Assembly (NCBI GenBank): GCA_028288405.1 | Contig: JAQBNS010000052.1 | Span: 30,284-94,283, forward strand | From: Chitinophagaceae bacterium | GTDB taxonomy: Bacteria > Bacteroidota > Bacteroidia > Cytophagales > Cytophagaceae | Reading direction: 5' to 3' | Length of the DNA: 64,000 bases | Shown: positions 1-8,512 of the stretch, piece by piece | How the letters are laid out: the number at the start of each line of letters is the position of its first letter | Position numbering within the stretch: position 1 is the stretch's first letter | The notes under the pieces: generated by a model | The model's input: the letters and a program-made list of their open reading frames with translations, nothing else | Told to the model about the DNA's origin: nothing | The model's database searches: none | Program-made: the position numbers and the translations under genes

Positions 1-2118
1 CGGTGCCAATTCTACTTTTCTATCGTGAAAAGCACTTTCCTTGCTTCCGGTATACCGGGCATCTACAAAGGTAAGGTTAGAAAAAACAGAAATATTTGAC
101 TTCGCGCTTTCACCTTTGATCAATCTCCAAAGATTAACCTCTACAAACGATTCTACTCCTATATTCAATGAACTGGAGACATTTGTTCTGTAGCGGTACA
201 CATTGAACGTAGCAGTATCTGTTTCCAAAACGGTACCTATACGATTGTTATAATGAATCATAAACAGACTGATGTCATAGTTGATGATGTCAGAAATATT
301 TCCTCTGGATCCAATGTCAGCCGAATAACCCGTCTCATCTTTCAAATTAGGATCGACTTGTAAGTTGGGATTGATGACACGCATGTCATTGAAATTAATG
401 GCTCGGTAATTTTGTGAAACATTAGCGTACAGTTGTAACAGATCACTTTGAATAAAACTCATCCCTACTCCACCGATGATGAAAGAACGGGTATTCTTTC
501 TGTACTCATTCGTGTGAATGACATTGTATACATTTCCTGCCAAATCTCTTTGCGGTAAACCATAAAATCCATCCGCTACGGTTTTAATGGTTTCATAGCG
601 TACGCCAGGAATAACGCTCAGTTTAGGACTTAATTGGAAAATATTCTCGGCAAACAGAGCCAGGTTCTGGTTTGGAAAGGAATAGCTGGAATATTCTAAG
701 TTGCTTTGATTATCCAATTTAAAATCAGAAGAAATACCACTTGATGCAGCATTTCCAACGCCTTGTTTTCTGTCTGTATGTCCGTTGTAATAACGCATAC
801 CTACTAGCAGCGTGGATTCCATCTTGCCTAAATTATAATGCCAAAGTAATCTCGTTTCATTTCCGAAGTTTCTGTATTTATCAATCCAAAGATCTCTGTT
901 TCCTCCATCATCTGCATCTGCAGATGTTTTTAATAAGCCAAGAGCCGAGCGGCTCGCAGCCAATCCAAAAAACCGGGTGTTAATTTTTACCCGTTCATTT
1001 ATCTTGTAATCTAAAGTCACTGCGGCAAGGTTCCAGTCTACTTTAAACCAGTTTCTTCTTCTGGTGGATTGTCTTGGATCTTGCCTGTAACTATCTTCTG
1101 TTAAACCACCGGCTTGCTGAGCCAGGTAATGCATATAGGTGTATTGCACGCCAATCGACAATCTTGGAGTAACAGTATAAGTGGCGGAAGCATACGCCAC
1201 ATTATTATTAAAACCTGAATTCGACCTCCAGCCGTCTCCCTGCTTGTGTTGCAGGAAGCCGTAATAATTTACTTTCTTTACTGTACCGCCAACGCTGTTG
1301 AACGTATTAAAAAATCCCCATGAGCCTGCGGATTGACGGCTCACGACTTCTACCTTTTTATCTGCAGGACCTTTCTTTAATTTGAAATTGACCATGCCGC
1401 CAAACTGTGTACCATATTGAAGAGAAGCCGCACCTCTTACTACTTCTATGCGATCGATGGATTCGCTGGAAGGAGAATAATAACTCTCCGGATACCCCAA
1501 GGCATCCGCACTGATGTCATAACCGTTTTGTCGTGTATTGAAATTAGCGGTACGATTGGGACTTAATCCTCTTCCTCCTATACCCAATTGAATGCCGGCT
1601 CCATCACTTTCCCAAATGTTCAATCCGGCAATCTTAGAGTAAATCTGACGGCTGTTGTTAGTGGCTGTATTGGCTGTGATGTCGCTCATTACTACAACTT
1701 CTGTTTTCTTACCGGCATAAATGGCTGTCCCTTCTACATCTTTCAGGCGCGTGACACCAAATGTTTTTTCTTTTTCTCCAACAACAACAATGGAGTCTAC
1801 TGATGAAACGTGTCCTTTCAATGGTACATCAACAGAAAGATCGTGACCCGCGACAACGATTTCGCGTTCCACTTTTTTATGTCCAAGAGAAGAAATAACC
1901 AGCGTATACTTACCTGATTTTACATTGGTAATGGTATAATGCCCTTGTTCGTCAGTAACTGTATAGTAAGAGCTATGCTTTAACCCAACAGAAATATTGC
2001 CTAGTGATTCTCCCGGTGTTTCTGATGTAATGGTTCCGAATACGTTATACGTTTGCGCCTGAACTTCCATACAAAGACAGCCCACTAGGACAAAAACAGA
2101 AAACAGCATTATTCGCAT
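1..2118 (-). CDS. TonB-dependent outer-membrane receptor, FecA type (C-terminus beyond window)
   Basis: Absent from the ORF track because no stop lies inside the window. Reading the minus strand from ATG 2118 gives a signal peptide (MRIMLFSVFVLVGCLCMEVQA), then a carboxypeptidase-regulatory-like beta domain (about residues 22-105), then a TonB plug with IQLGIGGRGLSPNRTANFNT, then barrel strands running off the left edge; about 706 codons are visible. The start lies 10 bp inside the end of the HTTM gene, so the two are translationally coupled. The family imports ferric chelates or other bulky ligands across the outer membrane using TonB energy. The imelysin and HTTM neighbours suggest iron; the ligand is inference. 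Confidence 0.9.
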   Translation of the reverse strand, partial: MRIMLFSVFVLVGCLCMEVQAQTYNVFGTITSETPGESLGNISVGLKHSSYYTVTDEQGHYTITNVKSGKYTLVISSLGHKKVEREIVVAGHDLSVDVPLKGHVSSVDSIVVVGEKEKTFGVTRLKDVEGTAIYAGKKTEVVVMSDITANTATNNSRQIYSKIAGLNIWESDGAGIQLGIGGRGLSPNRTANFNTRQNGYDISADALGYPESYYSPSSESIDRIEVVRGAASLQYGTQFGGMVNFKLKKGPADKKVEVVSRQSAGSWGFFNTFNSVGGTVKKVNYYGFLQHKQGDGWRSNSGFNNNVAYASATYTVTPRLSIGVQYTYMHYLAQQAGGLTEDSYRQDPRQSTRRRNWFKVDWNLAAVTLDYKINERVKINTRFFGLAASRSALGLLKTSADADDGGNRDLWIDKYRNFGNETRLLWHYNLGKMESTLLVGMRYYNGHTDRKQGVGNAASSGISSDFKLDNQSNLEYSSYSFPNQNLALFAENIFQLSPKLSVIPGVRYETIKTVADGFYGLPQRDLAGNVYNVIHTNEYRKNTRSFIIGGVGMSFIQSDLLQLYANVSQNYRAINFNDMRVINPNLQVDPNLKDETGYSADIGSRGNISDIINYDISLFMIHYNNRIGTVLETDTATFNVYRYRTNVSSSLNIGVESFVEVNLWRLIKGESAKSNISVFSNLTFVDARYTGSKESAFHDRKVELAP

Positions 2119-3515
2119 CTTGCAAATTTAGGATGAACAAAGGGTAGTATCCAAGTTTTATGACGGAAGCTTTCGCTTTCTTTTAGCAGATTTACTTGCT
2201 TATCGATAAAGCGCTGACTGGGAGCTCCATTGAGTGTTACATAACTTTCCACTGTCACAACCGGGTCTTTGATTCCATCTGCCCGATAAATGTCGCCCAG
2301 GAAATGTGCATACTGCAAAATCATATCGGGTTGGGTAGACATCATTTTCTCCTGTAATGGAGTCAGAAAAATCTTATTGTTTACTTCAAGATCTGTTCCT
2401 TTATCCGGATCTTTTACGTGAAAGAAAGTCAACCCAGTTTTTTCCATCAACATGACACGCCAGGAATAACGAAAACCTTCTTCTGTCCAAAACAAATGTC
2501 CCGGATAGATAAAGTAACGTAAAGGCAGTAGCACCTGTAAGAGAAAATAAACGGATAACAAAATCAATACAAACTTGCGGTAGCCTGTTGTGATCAATAA
2601 AGGAATAGTCTGTTCAAATCCTGCCAATTTCTTACCTGCAAGTCTGCGCATTCCATTGATAAAATCTTGATGGTACCGATCCCCAAAGAAGATCAGCGTT
2701 ATACTCATCATGATGTAAGGGAACATGCCGATCTGGAAAAACAAGGCGGTGAACGCATGAAATACAAATACAAAAAAATAAGCGATGTATACCGTTCGTT
2801 TATTGAACAATAAAAAACCAATAAAGAGATCAAAGAGCAAACCTCCCCAACTGAATACATAGGCAATCCATTCTTTCGTAAGCCAAGAGCCTATCCATGG
2901 TAAATGACTGTTGGCCGGCAACCAGAGTCGCAACGGCATCGCTTCAATCAGCCAATCGTAATTAATTTTGGAAAGTCCCGCGAAAAAATAAATTAGAAAA
3001 AGCTGCAGTTTAAAAATCAAAATGCACCAGTTCGGTACAGTGGTTACTTTCAAGGATGATTTTCTTAAAATATCCATAGAGAAATAACGGTTTGCCGGTA
3101 CCCAGATCATGAGAAAAGACACGATACTGACAAAATAATAATGATTGAGGTAAGTAGTTTTATCGATGAGTTCTACATAAGTGAACAACAGAAAAAAAGT
3201 AATGATCGATAGTCTGTAAAATAGTCCGACCGTTACCAATACAGCCGCAATAACCATGGTATAAAAAATCAAAAACATGGTTTGTTCATCGAATGGTCTT
3301 ACCCATTCAAAACCATAGTATGTAAAATGGTAAATGGGTTGTACATAATACTCTACTACCCATCCTTTACTGATGAAACGCAGTGTACTGATAAACATAA
3401 TTGCTCCGAAAGCTATTCTTAAGATAACCAGCGGAGCAATGGATGTTTGTTGAATAAACACGTTGAGAATTTGATCTTTCCAACGCTGAATAAAATTATA
3501 TTTAATCGCCGTCAT
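2109..3515 (-). CDS. HTTM domain membrane protein (vitamin K-dependent gamma-carboxylase-like)
   Basis: Polytopic inner-membrane protein of about 468 residues with many hydrophobic segments, including LRIAFGAIMFISTLRF near the N-terminus, and a soluble C-terminal tail. This matches the HTTM family of four-helix membrane proteins related to the gamma-carboxylase membrane domain; no catalytic role is established for the bacterial members. The ORF track starts at 3530. The ATG at 3515 (MTAIKYNF) gives a shorter 14-bp overlap with the imelysin gene and is preferred, but both are possible. The stop overlaps the receptor start, placing it third in a four-gene operon. A helper role in iron uptake is inferred from context only. 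Confidence 0.8.
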   Translation of the reverse strand: MTAIKYNFIQRWKDQILNVFIQQTSIAPLVILRIAFGAIMFISTLRFISKGWVVEYYVQPIYHFTYYGFEWVRPFDEQTMFLIFYTMVIAAVLVTVGLFYRLSIITFFLLFTYVELIDKTTYLNHYYFVSIVSFLMIWVPANRYFSMDILRKSSLKVTTVPNWCILIFKLQLFLIYFFAGLSKINYDWLIEAMPLRLWLPANSHLPWIGSWLTKEWIAYVFSWGGLLFDLFIGFLLFNKRTVYIAYFFVFVFHAFTALFFQIGMFPYIMMSITLIFFGDRYHQDFINGMRRLAGKKLAGFEQTIPLLITTGYRKFVLILLSVYFLLQVLLPLRYFIYPGHLFWTEEGFRYSWRVMLMEKTGLTFFHVKDPDKGTDLEVNNKIFLTPLQEKMMSTQPDMILQYAHFLGDIYRADGIKDPVVTVESYVTLNGAPSQRFIDKQVNLLKESESFRHKTWILPFVHPKFARCE

Positions 3516-4614
3516 CGTCACCGAATGCAACCAATACGCCCATTGCTGAAGTCATTTGTCTTTTAATCATCGGTATTTGTTTTTGCAATTCCGTATAAGC
3601 GCTATTTACTAAAGCAGGATTGCTACCAATGGTGGCTGAAAGAGGATCACCTACAGTGGCCCATATCGTAAGTGCTGATGTATACTGTGCTTTAATGCTG
3701 TTGTTCAATGTTGATTCACCTATTTGATCCAGGTAATCATCAAATCCAATTCCATCTACACCTGCTCTGCTTTTTCCAAGATAAAGTTCTTGCGAAGCAT
3801 TTGTTGTTAAGATCACTAACTCAGCAGAAATGCCGCTGTAATAAGCTTCTGTCTTTTCAGGATAAGAAGGTACACCTTGCGTGCCCAGAGGAATGAATAC
3901 TTTATAATATTTCCCGTTATCGTAATCCTGTATAAACTGATTGACTACAAGTGAAAGGGAGCTTCCAGCATCTGTACCCGTGCTGGATACGAATTGATTG
4001 ATATAATTCCCGCCACTAGGCAACCAGCCATTTAGCGTACTGGTCACTCTGGTTTTGATATCTGTTACTACATCCGCAAGGTATTGTTTTCTTTTAGCGA
4101 AATTCGTCGTTGTCGTGTATTCCAAAACTCTGGAAGCATTATCCGCTGCTACTCCATACAATAAATAATCTACCGCAGGAAATCCTTTAGCAGACAAATT
4201 TACCGCTGCATCGAGGTTATAAGAACCGGAAGTAACATTAGAAGTCACTTGGGATACCGTTACAGGAAAGGTATTGACATTGGATTTCAAATACACTGCA
4301 GCGGAAGGGCCAAAGTCATAGATTGCACTGTATTGCCAGGCTCTGTATGCATCTTTGAAGAGGACTTGCAGATTTGATAAAGAAGTTTCAGTAGGTGCAG
4401 CATTGAAAGCTGTTGTAGCAGAATCCAATTTATTCACCGCAACAGAAAGCGTCTGGTAATTAGGAATGATGATGTTATTGCCTATGTTTTGTAACAATGG
4501 AGTTTGGTCAAAACTAGCAGTAGGATCTTCGTCCGGTTTCTTGCAAGAACTTATTACAGCCATTGAAACGAGCAAACAAACTCCGGAAGCAATTAATACA
4601 GGATTAAATTTCAT
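3502..4614 (-). CDS. Imelysin-like lipoprotein (iron-regulated protein A family)
   Basis: 370 residues with a lipoprotein signal ending in the lipobox VISSC (Cys about 24). The body matches the imelysin-like fold: RAWQYSAIYDFGPSAA is the usual first helical signature, and KGFPAVDYLLYG stands where classical members carry GxHxxE. Here the His is Pro and the Glu is Asp, as I recall for some Bacteroidota members, so metal binding through that motif is doubtful. Probably anchored in the periplasm or outer membrane. Second gene of the operon, 93 bp after the DUF4856 gene and overlapping the HTTM gene. Members of the family are iron-regulated; a direct iron-binding role here is inference. Confidence 0.85.
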   Translation of the reverse strand: MKFNPVLIASGVCLLVSMAVISSCKKPDEDPTASFDQTPLLQNIGNNIIIPNYQTLSVAVNKLDSATTAFNAAPTETSLSNLQVLFKDAYRAWQYSAIYDFGPSAAVYLKSNVNTFPVTVSQVTSNVTSGSYNLDAAVNLSAKGFPAVDYLLYGVAADNASRVLEYTTTTNFAKRKQYLADVVTDIKTRVTSTLNGWLPSGGNYINQFVSSTGTDAGSSLSLVVNQFIQDYDNGKYYKVFIPLGTQGVPSYPEKTEAYYSGISAELVILTTNASQELYLGKSRAGVDGIGFDDYLDQIGESTLNNSIKAQYTSALTIWATVGDPLSATIGSNPALVNSAYTELQKQIPMIKRQMTSAMGVLVAFGDDDGD

Positions 4615-4629
4615 ACTATTTTAACTAGA

Positions 4630-4663
4630 TATCAGCTGCGCTCTTTTACGAACACAGCTGATA
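4630..4663 (-). other. Hairpin between DUF4856 and imelysin genes
   Basis: Perfect 9-bp arms TATCAGCTG / CAGCTGATA around a 16-nt loop in the 93-bp spacer inside the operon. No T-run follows on the minus strand, so it looks like an mRNA processing or stabilising structure, or an attenuator, rather than a simple terminator. Confidence 0.45.
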
Positions 4664-4707
4664 GATTTGAATGATTAATGATTCAAAAATTTATGTACCT
4701 CTTGAGA

Positions 4708-5904
4708 TTAATCTCCTTTAAAGCCAACTCCGAAAATCACTTTTACCTGATCTCTTACATAATTGATATTGGGTTGTGTAACTTGCCAAATGTTAGTAGA
4801 GCTCAAATGTGTCAACAAATCGTTGATTTGTACATCAGAAATAGTTTTACCGGGAACATACTTCATACCGACAACCATACCGATCATTTCAGATACCAAT
4901 CCGTTGCGAGAAGCTGGATCCGCAAATTTCGCTGGAGTCAATTCATTATATTCCTGAAGGAACATAGCACCTAACATCTTGCGAAGACACGTTTTGATAA
5001 TGTTTATTTGCTGATCTCTGGTTGTATAGTCTTTATTACTGATTGCCACTCTTCCTTTAATGAAGGCTGTTACCAATGTTTTTGTTGCCAACAAATTAGT
5101 GCTGCCATCCGTTTGTCTGGAATAATTAGCCAGGTAAAGAAACTTTGAACTATTGGTTTTAGCCCATCCATTACCAGTAACGGGATCTGCGTCTGTTAAA
5201 CTATCTACCGGATACCTAGGAAATCCAGTATAGCCAAAAGCCTCGTCCCAGGCATGTTCCTGAGCAGTATATGTTTTTCCCGCAACTAATGTCGTATTGT
5301 CGACATCGTTGATCGCGTCCAGACGAGTAATGATCTGATAGATAAATAATGATCCGAATTGAACCTTCTGAATCATTTGAGCATAGTTGATACCATCTGC
5401 GCCCAATAACAAATAAGAACCTGAAGAGTTTTTAAGCAAACCTGCTGTTCCTTCAGTTGCCGTTCCATCCGGAGTAGGTGTAGTACCTACTGTAGGGAAA
5501 CTAGCGGCCTGACTTGCTGTAGCGTATGCATCTAAATAGTCTTGCACCACTGCTGCTGCTGCATTTTCGTCGGAAAGATTATAAGAAGCACCATTCAATC
5601 TTGTAGAATCTAAATAAGGAGATCCTGTATTGGTAAAGTAATTATTCAATGTCGTGTAGTCTACTGAAACACCGGCATAAGTAATTGCAGAGGGTGTTCC
5701 GGCAGCAGTTGGGATAGATTTTTTCAATCTGTTCTCTAATGATTTGAACATCCCTATTCTTCCTATTTCATCAGAATAGCTTGCATTTGAAAAATTATAA
5801 GAAGAAGGAGTATTATCAGAAGGAGCGGGATTGTCTTCTGACTTTTTGCAAGAAGAGAGAACGCTAACAATAGCTAAAGCAGCTAAAAGGAGATGTTTTT
5901 TCAT
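4708..5904 (-). CDS. DUF4856 domain lipoprotein
   Basis: 398 residues; signal peptide MKKHLLLAALAIVSVLSSC with the lipidated Cys at about 19, followed by a Ser/Pro/Asn-rich linker and a helical domain containing AQEHAWDEAFGYTGFPRYPVD, characteristic of DUF4856. First gene of the probable iron operon, with its own promoter and a palindromic operator just upstream. As I recall, DUF4856, imelysin, HTTM and a TonB receptor occur together repeatedly in Bacteroidota, which suggests a four-part surface iron or haem system. Its biochemical role is unknown. Full length, with an unambiguous start. Confidence 0.8.
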   Translation of the reverse strand: MKKHLLLAALAIVSVLSSCKKSEDNPAPSDNTPSSYNFSNASYSDEIGRIGMFKSLENRLKKSIPTAAGTPSAITYAGVSVDYTTLNNYFTNTGSPYLDSTRLNGASYNLSDENAAAAVVQDYLDAYATASQAASFPTVGTTPTPDGTATEGTAGLLKNSSGSYLLLGADGINYAQMIQKVQFGSLFIYQIITRLDAINDVDNTTLVAGKTYTAQEHAWDEAFGYTGFPRYPVDSLTDADPVTGNGWAKTNSSKFLYLANYSRQTDGSTNLLATKTLVTAFIKGRVAISNKDYTTRDQQINIIKTCLRKMLGAMFLQEYNELTPAKFADPASRNGLVSEMIGMVVGMKYVPGKTISDVQINDLLTHLSSTNIWQVTQPNINYVRDQVKVIFGVGFKGD

Positions 5905-5947
5905 GGTTATAGGTGAAATTCTTATTTGGAATTAATCTAAATCAATG

Positions 5948-5978
5948 CAAAAGTAAGCGGCTCAACACCCGAATGCAA
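5948..5978 (-). promoter_or_regulatory. Bacteroidota-type promoter of the DUF4856-imelysin-HTTM-receptor operon
   Basis: On the minus strand GTTG-N20-TACTTTTG matches the primary-sigma consensus TTTG-N19-TAnnTTTG. The -7 box is 5948-5955 and the -33 box 5976-5978, giving a predicted leader of about 35 nt. Confidence 0.65.
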
Positions 5979-5980
5979 CC

Positions 5981-6003
5981 CTATTTAGAATTATTTTAAA
6001 TAG
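5981..6003 (-). promoter_or_regulatory. 23-bp palindrome abutting the -33 box, candidate Fur-family operator
   Basis: CTATTTAGAATTATTTTAAATAG has 10 of 11 complementary pairs about a central base. It starts 2 bp upstream of the -33 TTG of the probable iron operon. Length, AT-richness and position suit a Fur-family or other dimeric repressor site; the identity of the regulator is inference. Confidence 0.5.
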
Positions 6004-6234
6004 CGATTTAAAAAAACACATATCTGACTATGTATCAACTGCTTGTATTTATAAAATACCTTGAAAAGGGTATCACTTATACTATATTACCGGTATTCTC
6101 ACGAAACGTGAAAATCAGCAAGGAAAATCTAAAGACAGTAAAACCGACTCTTAATAATAATTGCAGTGGGTTTTCCGATCTAGTATAATATCCTTTAACT
6201 TGAAATTGTTTAGCAGATCTAACCTTTATACAGA

Positions 6235-7863
6235 GTGGAAAAAAGAATAAAGAATAAAGCCAGCCAAATTAAGATACCTCTATTCATTGCTCTCGCTGTC
6301 ATACTTGGCATTTTTATCGGAGCCGGAGCGGCTAAAAAAGAGAACTCCACCAATATTACAGGCACGTATATGCGCTTCCTGGAAATCATCAATTACATCG
6401 ATCGTGATTATGTAGATACGGTAAACATAGATGACTTAGTCGACTACTCCATTACTCAGATGTTGGAAAAACTAGATCCGCATACTTCTTACATCGCCAA
6501 AAAAGACGTAGACATTGCACGCTCTCAACTGGAAGGTGACTTTGAAGGCATCGGTATAGAATTTAACATCATCAAAGATACTATTTATGTTGTCGCTCCT
6601 ATCAGCGGAGGTCCCTCTGAAGCCGTGGGATTGCAGGCAGGTGATAAAATTGTAAAAGTAGACGGTGAAATCGTGGCAGGAAAAGTCATTACCAATTATG
6701 ATGTCTTTAAAAAACTACGGGGTAAAAAAGGAACGAAGGTTGTCGTAAGCATCAAGCGCAAAGGACAAGCGAAGCTATTGGACTACACCATCATCCGCGA
6801 CAAAATACCTACCTATTCTGTGGATGCCTATTACATGATCGATGATAAATCGGGTTATATCAAAGTCAATCGTTTTGCCGCCAATACGTATAATGAGTTT
6901 AGCGCAGCCATGAAAGAACTGAAAGCCGCCGGTATGCAACAACTCATCCTGGATCTCAAAGACAATCCCGGAGGCTACATGGATAAAGCGATCCGGATGG
7001 CCGATGATTTTCTCGAAGGAAATAGAATGATTGTTTATACGGATGGTAAAGGAGCAAAATACGATTCCGAACATAAGAGCACAGGTGCCGGCGAATTTGA
7101 AAAAGGAGCGGTCATTGTATTGATCAACGAAGGTTCTGCTTCTGCTTCTGAAATTGTAAGCGGTGCCTTGCAAGACAACGACCGCGCCTTGATTGTAGGG
7201 AGAAGGTCTTTCGGTAAAGGTCTGGTACAAATGCCGATTCCTTTGACTGACGGTTCTGAATTGCGCCTGACCATCTCTCGCTATTATACGCCAAGTGGCC
7301 GTTCCATTCAAAAACACTACGACTCCAAGCACAGCGACGAATACAATACGGAGTTGCTGAAACGTTATGAAAAAGGTGAATACTTCCACGCAGACAGTAT
7401 CAAATTTGACGACTCGTTGAAATACAAAACAACTAAGGGACGCGTCGTATACGGTGGCGGAGGTATCATGCCGGATTACTTCGTACCTCGCGATACATCG
7501 GCCTATACACGTTACCTGTCGGACTTGTTTAATCAAAATGTCATTCGCGAGTATACGCTGAATTATTATTCCAATAATAAGGCAAAGCTCTCTAAAATGG
7601 AGTTTGCGGATTACAAGAAAAACTTTCAGATCACAGAGTCTATGATGACGGAATTGAAAGCACTCGCTGCCAAATCCGGAGTGAAACACAATGAGAAAGA
7701 ATACAACATCTCGAAAGAATACATCAAGAATAACGTGAAGGCATACATCGCCCGAAGTGCATGGGGTGCCAAAGGTTTCTATCCGATATACAATGAGACG
7801 GATGAGATCTACATGAAATCATTGGGGTTATTTGATGAAGCCAAAAAAATTATCGGTCAGTAA
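6235..7863 (+). CDS. S41 family C-terminal processing peptidase (Ctp/Prc)
   Basis: 542 residues. The N-terminal segment IPLFIALAVILGIFIGAG is an uncleaved anchor or signal, followed by a PDZ domain (about 95-180) and an S41 serine protease domain. The active-site region GSASASEI (about 300-306) and the general-base Lys in RRSFGKGLVQ (Lys328) are both present, so it should be active. It cleaves C-terminal regions of periplasmic or secreted proteins. The start is GTG: an in-frame TAA lies 15 bp upstream and no ATG precedes the signal segment. Monocistronic, with its own terminator. No AT-rich consensus promoter was found in the 330-bp divergent spacer on this strand. Confidence 0.9.
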   Translation: MEKRIKNKASQIKIPLFIALAVILGIFIGAGAAKKENSTNITGTYMRFLEIINYIDRDYVDTVNIDDLVDYSITQMLEKLDPHTSYIAKKDVDIARSQLEGDFEGIGIEFNIIKDTIYVVAPISGGPSEAVGLQAGDKIVKVDGEIVAGKVITNYDVFKKLRGKKGTKVVVSIKRKGQAKLLDYTIIRDKIPTYSVDAYYMIDDKSGYIKVNRFAANTYNEFSAAMKELKAAGMQQLILDLKDNPGGYMDKAIRMADDFLEGNRMIVYTDGKGAKYDSEHKSTGAGEFEKGAVIVLINEGSASASEIVSGALQDNDRALIVGRRSFGKGLVQMPIPLTDGSELRLTISRYYTPSGRSIQKHYDSKHSDEYNTELLKRYEKGEYFHADSIKFDDSLKYKTTKGRVVYGGGGIMPDYFVPRDTSAYTRYLSDLFNQNVIREYTLNYYSNNKAKLSKMEFADYKKNFQITESMMTELKALAAKSGVKHNEKEYNISKEYIKNNVKAYIARSAWGAKGFYPIYNETDEIYMKSLGLFDEAKKIIGQ

Positions 7864-7882
7864 AAATAGAGTATAGAAACAG

Positions 7883-7920
7883 AGCGGAGAGCAAATACTA
7901 GTATTCGCTCTCCGCTTTTT
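7883..7920. terminator. Bidirectional intrinsic terminator
   Basis: AGCGGAGAGC...GCTCTCCGCT stem followed by TTTTT on the plus strand. It lies between the convergent protease and folate genes, whose stops flank it. Confidence 0.8.
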
Positions 7921-7924
7921 CTTT

Positions 7925-8512
7925 TTATGCTTTCTTATAGATAACAAACGTTCCTTCTGCACTTACCAGACGGTGCAAAGGTTCGTCCCATTGGTCTTTG
8001 GGTAAATCATGATTGACGATTGGAAAAAAATTAATGCCGGTACGTATTACAGAAGAAGAACAACCAGCAAAGAAACGATCGTAAAATCCTTTCCCATAGC
8101 CCAACCGGTAGCCTGCTGAATCCATCGCCAAAAGAGGCGTTAAGACTTCCTGAATTTCTTTTTCCGGAAAAATGATACGCGTTGTAGGTTCCGGTATGCC
8201 CCAACTATTTAAAGCGAGTGGAGTATCCATACGTACTTCAATTGTCAGGAGAGATACCTGATCTTCTGCAATGACAGATGTAACCGTTTTGACATTAGGA
8301 TACTCCTGATTCATTCTTTGTAAGATAAAGCGTGTATCGACTTCCGCTTTGGCAGGCATCGACAAAAAAAGATGAACAACATCAGGACGCTCTGTTTCAA
8401 AAAGGTTGAAATAATGTTCCGCGATCGATTGACTTTTTTTAATTCTTTCTTCTATCGTCAACGCGCGGCGCTGTCCCATATAATGTGCACGCCATTCTTT
8501 TTTAGTCTTCAT
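7925..8512 (-). CDS. 5-formyltetrahydrofolate cyclo-ligase
   Basis: About 195 residues. Converts 5-formyl-THF to 5,10-methenyl-THF with ATP, returning a stored inhibitory folate to the one-carbon pool in the cytoplasm. The family signature GYGKGFYDRFF is near residue 145, and the N-terminal helix KKEWRAHYMGQRRAL is typical. The ATG at 8512 (MKTKKEW) gives an 11-bp overlap with bshC; the track start at 8521 (MCSMKTK) is an alternative. Translationally coupled to bshC upstream. Confidence 0.9.
   Translation of the reverse strand: MKTKKEWRAHYMGQRRALTIEERIKKSQSIAEHYFNLFETERPDVVHLFLSMPAKAEVDTRFILQRMNQEYPNVKTVTSVIAEDQVSLLTIEVRMDTPLALNSWGIPEPTTRIIFPEKEIQEVLTPLLAMDSAGYRLGYGKGFYDRFFAGCSSSVIRTGINFFPIVNHDLPKDQWDEPLHRLVSAEGTFVIYKKA

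Noticed and set aside
4678-4974. 98-codon plus-strand ORF antisense to the DUF4856 gene
   Set aside because: Overlaps the end of a complete lipoprotein gene, with no domain and an improbable Cys/His-rich composition.
6775-7689. 304-codon minus-strand ORF antisense to the S41 protease
   Set aside because: Composition rich in Phe/His/Arg/Ile with no domain; the plus-strand frame has a full protease with catalytic residues. A shadow ORF.
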